Source of the DNA: JAQBGV01 sp032128395
GTDB lineage: Bacteria > Planctomycetota > UBA8108 > UBA1146
Reading direction: 5' to 3'
NCBI GenBank assembly: GCA_032128395.1
Contig: JAQBGV010000055.1
Span: forward strand, 1-47,899
DNA: 47,899 bases
Positions 41,247 to 47,899 of the stretch are shown here, one piece after another; the stretch's first letter is position 1; each line of letters opens with the position of its first letter. Position numbers and translations under genes: made by a program. The notes beneath the pieces are model-generated. The model was not told the DNA's origin. It did not search any database and worked only from the letters and a program-made list of their open reading frames with translations.

Positions 41247-42407
41247 TTGCCCGAGATCGTGCCATTTCGCGGGATCCGCTTCGACCCGCGACGGACCCCG
41301 CCCGGAGCGCAGGTCTGTCCGCCGTACGATGTGATCGACGCCGCGCAGCACGCGCGGCTCCTCGAACATCATGAGCGCAATGCGGTGCGGATCGTCCTCG
41401 GCGACGACGCCGCACAGCCGCAAGGCGATGCCGCCGAGTATCGCCGGCGTGGAGCGATGGTCCGGGGTTGGCTCGCAGAGGGGACCCTCCAGAGAGACGA
41501 CGCGCCCAGTTACTCCCTGTACGAATTCGCGTACTCGAACCTCCACGGAAAACGCGCGAGTTACCGTGGCGTCCTCGGCGCCTTGAAAGCGAAGGAGTGG
41601 GGGAAAGGTGTGCGGCGGCACGAGCAGATCCGCCCTAAGGTCGTCGACGACCGTCTCGGGCTGCTGCGCGAGAGCGGGGTCGACTCGGGGGTCGTCCAGC
41701 TGGTCGATCGGGGTCTCGATACCGAGCTCGATCCGTTCTTCCGAAGTGCGGGGGAGCCCTTCCTCGACGCCGACGACTTCCAGGGAGACCATCATCGCCT
41801 CTGGATCGTCGACGAGCCAGAGAAGGTGGCGGCGATCGAAGATCTGCTCGCTTCCAGAAGCTCGATCGTCGCGGACGGACACCACCGCTACACGACCGCG
41901 CTTCGCCTAGGGGGGGAGGATTCGCGCCCCGGTGCGGGGCACATCTTGACCATGATCGGCGACCTGGAGCAGGATGGGCTCGTGATCGAGCCGACCCACC
42001 GGATTCTGCACCTCGACAGCGCGGAGCAGGTGGACGCGCTCACGAAGAAGATCGTGTCCGAGCTCGACGACAACACCGGCGAGCCGTGGCGACTCGAGCG
42101 CCGGGGCGGTGCGGTCATCGAGGGGCGCACCCGGAGCGACCTGAAGAAGAAGACCTTCGCGGAGCGGATCGCGACCATTTGGGGGAACGTGGAAACGATC
42201 GAAAACGTGCACGATCTCTACAAGGCGCGCGTGCAACTCGATGAGATCGGCGACCATGCGCTGCTCTGCGTGCTGCCGCCGGTCACCAAGGATGAATTCT
42301 GGACCCGTTGCGAGAGTGACGAGGTCTTTCCCCCGAAGACGACCTACTTCGAGCCGAAGATCGCCACCGGATTGGTGCTGCGGCTCATCGAGGAGGAGAT
42401 GCGATGA
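41247..42407 (+). CDS. DUF1015 family protein
   Basis: 386 residues. TTG 41247 is chosen because AAGGAG lies about five bases upstream and because LPEIVPFRGIRFDP is the conserved family start; the frame is open back to 41142. Family motifs: QVCPPYDVID, SYSLYEFAYSN, RRHEQIRPK and the diagnostic IVADGHHRYTTALRL. The DGHHRY box resembles the nucleotide-binding box of the ParB/sulfiredoxin fold, to which ADP-dependent serine kinases (SerK) belong. DUF1015 genes are often found next to serA/serC. Here the stop overlaps the start of a class V aminotransferase (ATGA). A role in serine or phosphoserine metabolism is therefore reasonable, but it is inference. Confidence 0.85.
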   Translation: MPEIVPFRGIRFDPRRTPPGAQVCPPYDVIDAAQHARLLEHHERNAVRIVLGDDAAQPQGDAAEYRRRGAMVRGWLAEGTLQRDDAPSYSLYEFAYSNLHGKRASYRGVLGALKAKEWGKGVRRHEQIRPKVVDDRLGLLRESGVDSGVVQLVDRGLDTELDPFFRSAGEPFLDADDFQGDHHRLWIVDEPEKVAAIEDLLASRSSIVADGHHRYTTALRLGGEDSRPGAGHILTMIGDLEQDGLVIEPTHRILHLDSAEQVDALTKKIVSELDDNTGEPWRLERRGGAVIEGRTRSDLKKKTFAERIATIWGNVETIENVHDLYKARVQLDEIGDHALLCVLPPVTKDEFWTRCESDEVFPPKTTYFEPKIATGLVLRLIEEEMR

Positions 42408-43486
42408 GCGCGGCAAGCACGGGACGCCCGCCCAGGTTGTTCATCCCGGGCCCGGTCGAAGTCGAGGACGAGATCCTCGCCGAACTCGCCAAACCGATGA
42501 TCGGCCACCGCGCCCCGGAGATCGGCGAACTGATCGGCGCGATCCGCCCGATGGCGGAGAAGTTCTTCCGAACGACGAACCCGGTCTACCTGCTGACGAA
42601 CTCGGGCACCGGAGCGATGGAAGCGGCGGCGATCAACTGCATCCGCAAGAAGGTCCTCGCCTGCGTCAACGGCGCCTTCTCCCAGCGCTTCGCGAACATC
42701 TGCGCCTCGAACCGCTACGAGGTCGAGCGCCTCGAGGTGGATTGGGGCCAGGCGATCAAGCCGGAGATGGTCAAGAACGCCCTGAAGAAGGGCGGATTCG
42801 ACGCGGTGACCGTCGTCCACAACGAAACTTCGACCGGGGTGATGAACCCCCTCGAGGACATCGCCACCGCGGTCGCGGAATTCGATGACGTGGTTCTACT
42901 CGTGGACGCGGTCACCTCGGCCGCCGCGGTCCCGATCGAGTGCGGCAAGTACCCGATCGATGTGCTCGTCACCGGCAGCCAGAAGGCGCTGGCGTTGCCG
43001 CCGGGAATCGCGCTGCTGACCGCGACCCCGCGAGCGATGGAGCGCGCACAGGAGAAGGAGTACCGCGGCACCTACTTCGACCTCCTCAAGATCCACGACA
43101 GCTGGAAGAACGATCAGACCCCGAACACGCCGGCGGTGCCGATGTTCCGAGCGCTCAAGAGAAGGCTCGAGATCATCCTCGCCGACGAGGGCGCCTGGTA
43201 CGGTGACATCAGAGAGAAGTGCGAGTTCACGAGAAGCTGGGCGAGAGAGCGTTTCGCCCTCTTCCCGGAGGAGGGCTACGAGTCGATCTCCCTCACCTGC
43301 ATAGAGAACACGCGAGGAATCTCGGTCGCCGACCTGAACAAGTTCCTCAGAGAGCGCGGCGTGATGCTGAGCAACGGCTACAAGGTCCTGAAGGAAAAGA
43401 CGTTCCGGATCGGCCACATGGGCGCGAACAGCCTCGAGCATCACCGCCAGCTGCTGGGGTGGATCGACGAGTTCGTCGGAAGCTGA
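42404..43486 (+). CDS. Class V aminotransferase (phosphoserine/serine-pyruvate type)
   Basis: 360 residues. A PLP enzyme of fold type I: FIPGPVEVEDEILAELAKPM and IGHRAPEIGELIG at the start, substrate loop LLTNSGTGAMEAAAINCI, PLP-binding D in LLVDAVTSAAAVPIE and the Schiff-base lysine K194 in TGSQKALALPPG. The closest kinds are the archaeal-type phosphoserine aminotransferases and serine-glyoxylate/pyruvate aminotransferases. The sequence alone does not decide between them. Coupled by ATGA overlap to the DUF1015 gene, which favours the serine pathway. Confidence 0.88.
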   Translation: MSAASTGRPPRLFIPGPVEVEDEILAELAKPMIGHRAPEIGELIGAIRPMAEKFFRTTNPVYLLTNSGTGAMEAAAINCIRKKVLACVNGAFSQRFANICASNRYEVERLEVDWGQAIKPEMVKNALKKGGFDAVTVVHNETSTGVMNPLEDIATAVAEFDDVVLLVDAVTSAAAVPIECGKYPIDVLVTGSQKALALPPGIALLTATPRAMERAQEKEYRGTYFDLLKIHDSWKNDQTPNTPAVPMFRALKRRLEIILADEGAWYGDIREKCEFTRSWARERFALFPEEGYESISLTCIENTRGISVADLNKFLRERGVMLSNGYKVLKEKTFRIGHMGANSLEHHRQLLGWIDEFVGS

Positions 43487-43538
43487 CGAGCACGCGAGCA
43501 CGCGAGCAACCTGGAGTAGACCGCAGAGAGGACGCACG

Positions 43539-44402
43539 GTGGGGGAACCGTTCGGCGGGGGAATCGCGGGGGTCGCAGGGCTCTTCGCTGTGAGCGCGAT
43601 CGGTGCCGTCTCGGCGTGGATCTTCGAGGGCCTCGCCGCGGACCCACCGGTGGGCGAAGGCCCGACTCCACTGCAGAGCGCTGCGCTTCTGATCGGCGTG
43701 ATGATTCTGGTGCTGACAGTCGTCAGGATCGGCCTGAAGCGCCGACCGACCCATTCGTCGGGCGAGCCGTCCCCGCCGCGCAACGCGTTCACGTTCGGAT
43801 CCAGCAGGGGAGAAGCGAGAGCGAGACCCTCGGGGCAACCGGCGGCGGAGCTCGAGAGCATTTTGGTCGAACTCCAAGAGACCGGCCGAGAGATCGAAGC
43901 CAGGCTCGACACGAAGATCCGCTACGCGCTGCGCCTCCTCAAGGAGTCGGAGGAGGCCCTCGCGAAGCTCGAGATGGCCAGGGCAAGAGTGACGGACACG
44001 GCGGAGCGGATCACGAAGGGCGAGCCCCCCGAGCGCGTGGTCCCGGTCTCGGTGCCGCACCCGGTGCCGCACGCGGTGCCGGTTGCTGTGACTCCGCCTC
44101 CGCCGGAGCAGAAAATCACGATTGTGGAGGCGAGCGACTCAGCATCGATGGAGCTGCCCGCAATGCTGATCCCAGAAACCCAAGTGCCGACTCCGAAGCC
44201 AGCTCCGGCCCCTCCACCCAAGGCAGCGCCTTCGGGACCAGAGCAGCGAAGCCACGACCGAATCCGAGAACTCGCCCACAAGGGTCGAGACCCGAACCAG
44301 ATCGCTGCAGAGGTGGGAAGACCGATCGGAGAGGTACAGCTCATCCTCGCCCTGGGCCGCGAAGATGATGCAGGAGCCGTGGAATCTGAGGATTCGCCTT
44401 GA
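43539..44402 (+). CDS. Membrane-anchored coiled-coil protein with C-terminal HTH-like motif
   Basis: 287 residues from GTG 43539, with AGAGAGGA upstream. Two membrane helices (about 8-30 and 46-66) precede a basic, low-complexity stretch, a short coiled coil (about 103-150, LESILVELQETGREIEARLD), a Pro/Val/Ala linker with PHPVPHAVPVAVTPPPP, and a last 45 residues (HDRIRELAHKGRDPNQIAAE, VGRPIGEVQLILAL). The last motif is like that of DUF6115/DUF2802-type proteins that sit beside flagellar or motility genes in other bacteria. Function unknown. Confidence 0.65.
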   Translation: MGEPFGGGIAGVAGLFAVSAIGAVSAWIFEGLAADPPVGEGPTPLQSAALLIGVMILVLTVVRIGLKRRPTHSSGEPSPPRNAFTFGSSRGEARARPSGQPAAELESILVELQETGREIEARLDTKIRYALRLLKESEEALAKLEMARARVTDTAERITKGEPPERVVPVSVPHPVPHAVPVAVTPPPPEQKITIVEASDSASMELPAMLIPETQVPTPKPAPAPPPKAAPSGPEQRSHDRIRELAHKGRDPNQIAAEVGRPIGEVQLILALGREDDAGAVESEDSP

Positions 44403-44407
44403 CCCAC

Positions 44408-44435
44408 GGGGGGGCCGAAAGTAGCGTCCCCCCCC
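44408..44435 (+). terminator. GC hairpin after the coiled-coil gene
   Basis: GGGGGGG (44408-44414) can pair with the C-run at 44428-44435 around a 13-base loop, six bases after the stop codon. It lies 16 bases before the tRNA gene and has no T-run, so it is weakly supported. Confidence 0.45.
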
Positions 44436-44450
44436 TGACAATTCGTCTAA

Positions 44451-44526
44451 CGCGGGGTAGAGCAGTTGGCAGCTCGTCGGGCTCATAACCCGGAGGTCGC
44501 AGGTTCGAGTCCTGCCCCCGCTACCA
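44451..44526 (+). tRNA. Initiator tRNA-fMet (anticodon CAT)
   Basis: A 76-base cloverleaf: acceptor CGCGGGG with a 3' side CCCCGC, D-arm GAGC...GCTC, anticodon arm with loop CTCATAA, T-arm GCAGG TTCGAGT CCTGC and an encoded CCA end. Three G-C pairs in the anticodon stem (GGG/CCC) mark an initiator. Position 1 is C facing U at 72 instead of the C-A mismatch of E. coli; either way the first pair is not Watson-Crick, as initiators need. The anticodon is at 44484-44486 by the loop. Confidence 0.93.
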
Positions 44527-44529
44527 TGG

Positions 44530-44557
44530 CAGCTCTGGAGGGAAACCTTCGGAGCTG
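44530..44557 (+). terminator. Hairpin after the tRNA gene
   Basis: CAGCTC (44530-44535) pairs with GAGCTG (44552-44557); the loop contains GGGAAACC, which can extend the stem partially. TCTCTCT follows on the same strand, so it can act as the terminator of the tRNA transcript, and it lies at the left edge of the mobile element. Confidence 0.55.
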
Positions 44558-44582
44558 TCTCTCTAGAAGGCAGTTACGCCGA

Positions 44583-44605
44583 AACGCTTCCGTGTAAGAA
44601 GCGTT
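44583..44605. promoter_or_regulatory. 8-bp inverted repeat upstream of the integrase
   Basis: AACGCTTC (44583-44590) and GAAGCGTT (44598-44605) with a seven-base spacer, between tRNA and integrase. A candidate arm or regulator binding site of the element. Confidence 0.4.
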
Positions 44606-44641
44606 ACCCGCGGGACCGCGGCGCGGCATTCAACCAAGGAA

Positions 44642-44662
44642 CGCCGGATAATTTATCCGGCG
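44642..44662. promoter_or_regulatory. 21-base palindrome before the integrase start
   Basis: CGCCGGATAA (44642-44651), one central T, then TTATCCGGCG (44653-44662): a perfect dyad 18 bases before the start codon. It may be an operator or a hairpin that regulates integrase translation. Confidence 0.5.
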
Positions 44663-44680
44663 TAGGTTGAGAGGTCCCGC

Positions 44681-45883
44681 GTGCCGCGTTCAAAGTCCTT
44701 CATTCCCACCTTCCGCCGTCACAAGGCTTCCGGCCGTGCGTTCGTCGAGATCGATGGACGTCGCCACTACCTCGGAGCTCACGACGACCCGGCGACTCGC
44801 GAGAAGTACGACCGTCTCATCGCGGAGTGGCTCGCGAACGGGCGGCAGCTCGCCGTCGCCGACCCGACCGGGCTCACCATCACCGAGCTCTGCTGGCGTT
44901 TCTGGCAGTGGTCGGGCACGTATTATCGCAAGCCTGACGGCTCCCCGACGAGCGAGCGCGAGCACTACCGAACCGCGCTTCGGGGTCTGCGACACCTCTT
45001 CGGGAGCACCCTCGCAGCCGAGTTCGGTCCCCTCGACCTGAAGGCCCTCCGCTCTGGTTGGGTGCAGGGCCGGATTCCAAGGATGCGGGGGCCGGCGTCC
45101 CGAAAGTACGCCAACGAGTTGACTGCCCGGGTGAAACGTGTCTTCCGCTGGGCGGCGGAAAACGAATTGGTGATTGCGGCGGTCTTTCAGGGACTGCAAG
45201 TGGTGAAGGGCCTCCGAAGGGGACGGTCGGAGGCGCGCGAGACGGAGGCAGTCCTACCCGTGAGCCGCGATCACGTGGACGCGATTCGTCCGTTCCTCGG
45301 TCGGCAGGTCTGGGCCATGGTGCAGGTTCAACTGCTGAGCGGGGCTCGTTCGGGCGAGATCGTGGATCTCCGACTCGCGGAAGTTGACCGCTCCGCAGTG
45401 GTCTGGATCTACCGTCCTCAGGATCACAAGACCGGTCACCGGGGGATCGACCGGGAGATTTACTTCGGCCCGAAGACTCAGATCATCCTCCGGGAGTTTC
45501 TGCAGCGGCCGCCGCTCGCCTGGTGTTTCTCACCCCGTGAGAGCGAAGAGCAGCGCCGAGCGGCGGTTCACGCTCAGAGGAAGACGCCGCTGAGCTGCGG
45601 CAATCGACCGGGCACCAACCGGCGTCGCAACCCAACCAAGGAACCGAGAGACCGCTACGACACTGATTCCTACCGTCGCGCGATCCACCGCGCCTGTGAC
45701 AAGGCAGGGATTTCTAGCTGGAGCCCACATCAGCTCCGGCACACTCGGGGGACGGAGATTCGTAGCGCCTCAGGCATCGAGGCGGCGCAGGTCTTTCTGG
45801 GGCATCAGCGTGCCGACGTGACTCAGGTCTACGCCGAGAGGGATCGCAACCTGGCGCTAGAGGTGGCCCGCACCACTGGTTAG
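44681..45883 (+). CDS. Tyrosine recombinase/integrase
   Basis: 400 residues from GTG 44681 (GAGGT upstream). The N-terminus carries an AP2-like arm-binding region (RHKASGRAFVEIDGRRHYLG). The catalytic domain shows the first Arg in LLSGARSGEIVDLRL, HQLRHTRGTEIR with the second His and Arg, a GHQ for the third His, and the nucleophile Tyr in TQVYAERD. The family excises and integrates DNA at a core site using a 3'-phosphotyrosine. Its place beside tRNA-fMet suggests the tRNA end as target. A hydrophilic insertion near 290-330 (REESEEQRR-like stretch) is unusual for the family. Confidence 0.92.
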   Translation: MPRSKSFIPTFRRHKASGRAFVEIDGRRHYLGAHDDPATREKYDRLIAEWLANGRQLAVADPTGLTITELCWRFWQWSGTYYRKPDGSPTSEREHYRTALRGLRHLFGSTLAAEFGPLDLKALRSGWVQGRIPRMRGPASRKYANELTARVKRVFRWAAENELVIAAVFQGLQVVKGLRRGRSEARETEAVLPVSRDHVDAIRPFLGRQVWAMVQVQLLSGARSGEIVDLRLAEVDRSAVVWIYRPQDHKTGHRGIDREIYFGPKTQIILREFLQRPPLAWCFSPRESEEQRRAAVHAQRKTPLSCGNRPGTNRRRNPTKEPRDRYDTDSYRRAIHRACDKAGISSWSPHQLRHTRGTEIRSASGIEAAQVFLGHQRADVTQVYAERDRNLALEVARTTG

Positions 45884-45925
45884 CCTGACCGGTCACCGTG
45901 ACGTACACCCATGAGAGGAAGGCAA

Positions 45926-46717
45926 ATGAACGTCGACTCCAACGGGAAATACGATCTACTGCAGCTCGGCACTCCAACTCAGGCGCTCTCGGAGAACCTC
46001 CTCCAGAGCGCACTCGAATGCGAGCGAACAGGGACTCTCGAGCGTTTCTGGCGCGACGACAACGGCGAACCTTACGTGGCTAGAACCCTTCACCGCCCGC
46101 ACGCCCTCATCGTTCTCGCGAGTCAACTCACTGACCGAGTCAACCTGCTGGAGCAGGGTGTGGCGGAGGGCTCGTACACGATCGAGGAGTGTGCGGCCGG
46201 GATCGAGCACTGGATCGCAGCCTTCGTTCGTGCGGTCCAAATCTACCGTCAGTCGAGCGACGAGGATCTGGGTCCCCTCCCCGATCCCGGGGGGAGAAGT
46301 GCTGCCACATTCGCCCGCGTGGTCGCGGACTGGAGCGAGGCCTGGGGCGTGCGCAGGTCGGCTCATCGAGTGAACTGCATCGATCTGGACTTCGTCCTGG
46401 ATCTGCCCGGCTCCAGACTCGTCGGGAGAAGAGATGGAGACGGCCCTGCTCCGTGGTTGGACCTGCGACCCTCCGAGGTCCTTACGATTCAGCGGCTGCT
46501 GACCTCCGAGACCCCGCTGACTCATCAAGCCATCCGGGCGATGGAGGGGTGCAGCTACCACGGACTGATCAAGGAGCTCAAGGAGAGATTTCAGTCTGCA
46601 TTTGGAGAAAACCAGGTGCTCATCGATCAACTACCAAGGGGGGGAATGAGACTTCGGCCACGGATCGCTGTGTTCCACGGTCGAGGTGAGCGATTCTCAC
46701 CCGAGTCAGCCGAGTGA
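45926..46717 (+). CDS. Hypothetical protein of the element, winged-helix-like C-terminus
   Basis: 263 residues. AGGAAGG precedes ATG 45926, which is preferred to the ATG at 45911. The first 150 residues are helical with no family seen (ALIVLASQLTDRVNLLEQGV, EECAAGIEHWIAAFVRAVQI). The C-terminal 75 residues (LRPSEVLTIQRLLTSETPLT, KELKERFQSAFGENQVLIDQ, PRGGMRLRPR) have the spacing and ending of a winged helix like that of OmpR-type regulators. No phosphoreceiver is present. It lies 42 bases after the integrase on the same strand. A regulator of the element is possible. Confidence 0.6.
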   Translation: MNVDSNGKYDLLQLGTPTQALSENLLQSALECERTGTLERFWRDDNGEPYVARTLHRPHALIVLASQLTDRVNLLEQGVAEGSYTIEECAAGIEHWIAAFVRAVQIYRQSSDEDLGPLPDPGGRSAATFARVVADWSEAWGVRRSAHRVNCIDLDFVLDLPGSRLVGRRDGDGPAPWLDLRPSEVLTIQRLLTSETPLTHQAIRAMEGCSYHGLIKELKERFQSAFGENQVLIDQLPRGGMRLRPRIAVFHGRGERFSPESAE

Positions 46718-46813
46718 GGCTGGTTTGCAGACCTCACGAGTAGGCATCGGATGAGGATGCCGGGGTAGCTGCAACGACACAGAATCCAGTTCCACGTCTG
46801 AGGGGAGCTGGAA

Positions 46814-47131
46814 GTGACCGAGCCGGACAAAACCTGGATCACCCTGTCGCAGGCGAGCAAGACAATTCCCGGCCGTCCCAGTTCGTCCACGATCTGGCGG
46901 TGGATTCGCACCGGAATCCGGACGGCCGACGGAGATCGAGTCCGACTCCGCCATATCCGTGTGGGACGCCGGATCTTCATTTCCCCGGACGATCTCAATC
47001 GCTTCTTTCGCGACATCGCTGCAAGAGACTGGCAACCGCGACCTCAGCCCCGCGATCTGCTTGAAGGCAATCCGATTCCGGCTGCACACACCGAGATCAT
47101 TGAGGCTCGACTCCGACAGGCAGGGATCTGA
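46814..47131 (+). CDS. DUF1580-like helix-turn-helix protein
   Basis: 105 residues from GTG 46814 with GGGGAGCTGGAA upstream. WITLSQASKTIPGRPSSSTI, WRWIRTGIRTADGDRVRLRH and IRVGRRIFISPDDLNRFFRD follow the pattern of DUF1580, a small planctomycete family related to excisionase/MerR helices. It would bind DNA. In elements such a protein next to an integrase often serves as recombination directionality factor. The stop overlaps the start of the primase gene (TGATG). Confidence 0.75.
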   Translation: MTEPDKTWITLSQASKTIPGRPSSSTIWRWIRTGIRTADGDRVRLRHIRVGRRIFISPDDLNRFFRDIAARDWQPRPQPRDLLEGNPIPAAHTEIIEARLRQAGI

Positions 47132-47899
47132 TGTGGCGCTCCGGCCGAGTCACGGATGCCCCGGGGCTCCCGATCAATGCCTTCGATCACGTTCTGGAGC
47201 TCCTCGGTCGAATAGGCAGGATCAGGCGATATGGGGCGAAATGGGTGGGCCACTGCCCGGCACATGAGGATCGAACTCCGAGTCTCTCCGTTCGACTCGG
47301 GACAGGCGAGCGAGTCCTGCTCCACTGCTTCGCGGGCTGTACGTTTGAAGCTATCTGCAGGGCTCTTTCTGTCGATCCTCTGTACCTACGCGGAATCAAG
47401 ACCACTTCGCTCTGGAGCCTTCGGAAGCGGAAGAAAGTCGGTCAGCCGCGGCGAGCCCCCGAAGGAAGAGTCGCGCTTGAGGAGCCCTTCGTCACTCAAC
47501 TTTGGACGGCCTGCAGATCGCGAGCACGGTCCGACGAGTACGTAGATGAAGATCGGGAGGTCTACCTGTACCTCAATCGCCGTCGCCTTCTCGAAGCAAT
47601 CGACGAAGGGCTACTCGGCATCCTCCCTCATGACGGTGAACTCCCCGCTCCCTTCCCTCAATGGGCGAGATCGGGCTACCGCCTTGTCGTCCTTCTCCAC
47701 AACTCACAAGGCGAGGCAAGATCGGTCCAGTTCCGAGCCATTCGCAAGACTAAGCCCAAGGTCCTCGTTCCGCGTGGAACGAGACTCAAGTCGCTTGAGG
47801 CCGAGCCCGATCAGCAAGCAAGATCGGCGGGCGACCGCGAGAGCCACCCGCCCGATCGGTCTCGGTCCGCGTCGGCGCTCGGGGTGCTTCCCAGCAGAG
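47131..47899 (+). CDS. CHC2 zinc-finger primase-like protein, N-terminal part (runs off the window)
   Basis: The frame from ATG 47131 stays open to the last base (256 codons). It begins MWRSGRVTDAPGLPINAF and reaches the zinc finger: C-P-A-H-x-D (HCPAHEDRTPSLSV) and LLHCFAGCTFEAICRAL, the CHC2 pattern of phage and plasmid primases (CPAHxDxxPSL...LLxCxAGC). Further on GYRLVVLLHNSQGEARSVQF is the region between the finger and the Toprim-type core that these proteins have. It would start replication of the element. The C-terminal helicase or Toprim part lies beyond the window. Confidence 0.85.
   Translation, partial: MWRSGRVTDAPGLPINAFDHVLELLGRIGRIRRYGAKWVGHCPAHEDRTPSLSVRLGTGERVLLHCFAGCTFEAICRALSVDPLYLRGIKTTSLWSLRKRKKVGQPRRAPEGRVALEEPFVTQLWTACRSRARSDEYVDEDREVYLYLNRRRLLEAIDEGLLGILPHDGELPAPFPQWARSGYRLVVLLHNSQGEARSVQFRAIRKTKPKVLVPRGTRLKSLEAEPDQQARSAGDRESHPPDRSRSASALGVLPSR

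Larger units (their letters stand above)
44527..47899 (+). mobile_element. Integrated element beside tRNA-fMet (extends beyond the window)
   Basis: Downstream of the tRNA the style of the sequence changes. A tyrosine recombinase is followed by a protein with a winged-helix-like C-terminus, a DUF1580-like small DNA-binding protein and a CHC2 primase, all on the same strand and with less GC-biased codons (for example ATA, CTA and TTT in use). These are typical parts of integrative elements or satellites. The 3' end of the tRNA is the probable attachment core (attL). The second copy should lie outside this window. The right end is not seen. Confidence 0.7.

Overview
The window is a GC-rich stretch of bacterial chromosome, most likely from a member of the Planctomycetota. 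The evidence is the mix of families: a YdjY-domain protein next to a squalene-cyclase-like toroid protein, a cohesin/dockerin-type exported protein whose C-terminus carries the duplicated IADPIY.L..LF repeat, an ECF sigma factor translationally coupled to a Ser/Thr kinase with TPRs, a CHAT protease, two pairs of FecR/BlaR-type regulators, and a DUF1580-like small DNA-binding protein. All assignments come from reading motifs; no database search was run.

Layout. 1-114 (-) is the start of rplV (ribosomal protein L22), preceded by a 39-bp tandem repeat array. 491-1429 is gluQRS (tRNA-Asp queuosine glutamylation). 1526-11643 (+) is an envelope and signalling run: secreted CHAT protease, orphan secretin with a long C-terminal extension, HEAT-like lipoprotein, dockerin-type protein, ECF sigma factor and Ser/Thr kinase. 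11720-12373 is a DUF1801 protein with a histone-H1-like lysine tail. 12535-14942 (-) is a two-gene unit of a MamK-like actin and a coiled-coil protein. 15129-15947 is a DUF547 protein. 15974-19314 (-) is a Ycf46-type AAA ATPase coupled to a rhomboid-fold protein that has lost its catalytic residues. 19461-20957 are two small exported proteins. 21027-24121 (-) is a BlaI repressor with a BlaR1-like M56 metalloprotease whose sensor part is coiled coil.

A 32-bp palindrome at 24279-24310 lies between blaI and a divergent four-gene operon (24544-32726): TPR protein, ExbB/TolQ, ExbD/TolR, and a 1293-aa fusion of a PD40 propeller, a TonB-like membrane anchor and linker, and a terpenoid-cyclase-like toroid. 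This looks like a Tol/Ton-type energised envelope machine of unusual composition. A hybrid histidine kinase and an exported transglutaminase-like protein follow. 37083-38911 (-) is an ECF sigma/FecR-like anti-sigma pair. 39173-44402 (+) holds the YdjY and toroid proteins, a DUF1015 protein coupled to a class V aminotransferase (possibly serine metabolism), and a membrane coiled-coil protein.

At 44451-44526 is an initiator tRNA-fMet. Directly after it begins an integrated mobile element: tyrosine recombinase, a protein with a winged-helix-like C-terminus, a DUF1580-like protein, and a CHC2-type primase that runs off the end of the window. The tRNA is the probable attachment site.

The strongest candidates for undescribed biology are the ExbBD/propeller/toroid operon with its likely BlaI-type control, the MamK-like actin/coiled-coil pair outside any visible magnetosome context, and the pseudo-rhomboid/AAA pair. 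Nearly every large open frame has a long antisense shadow because of the high GC3; these were left out.
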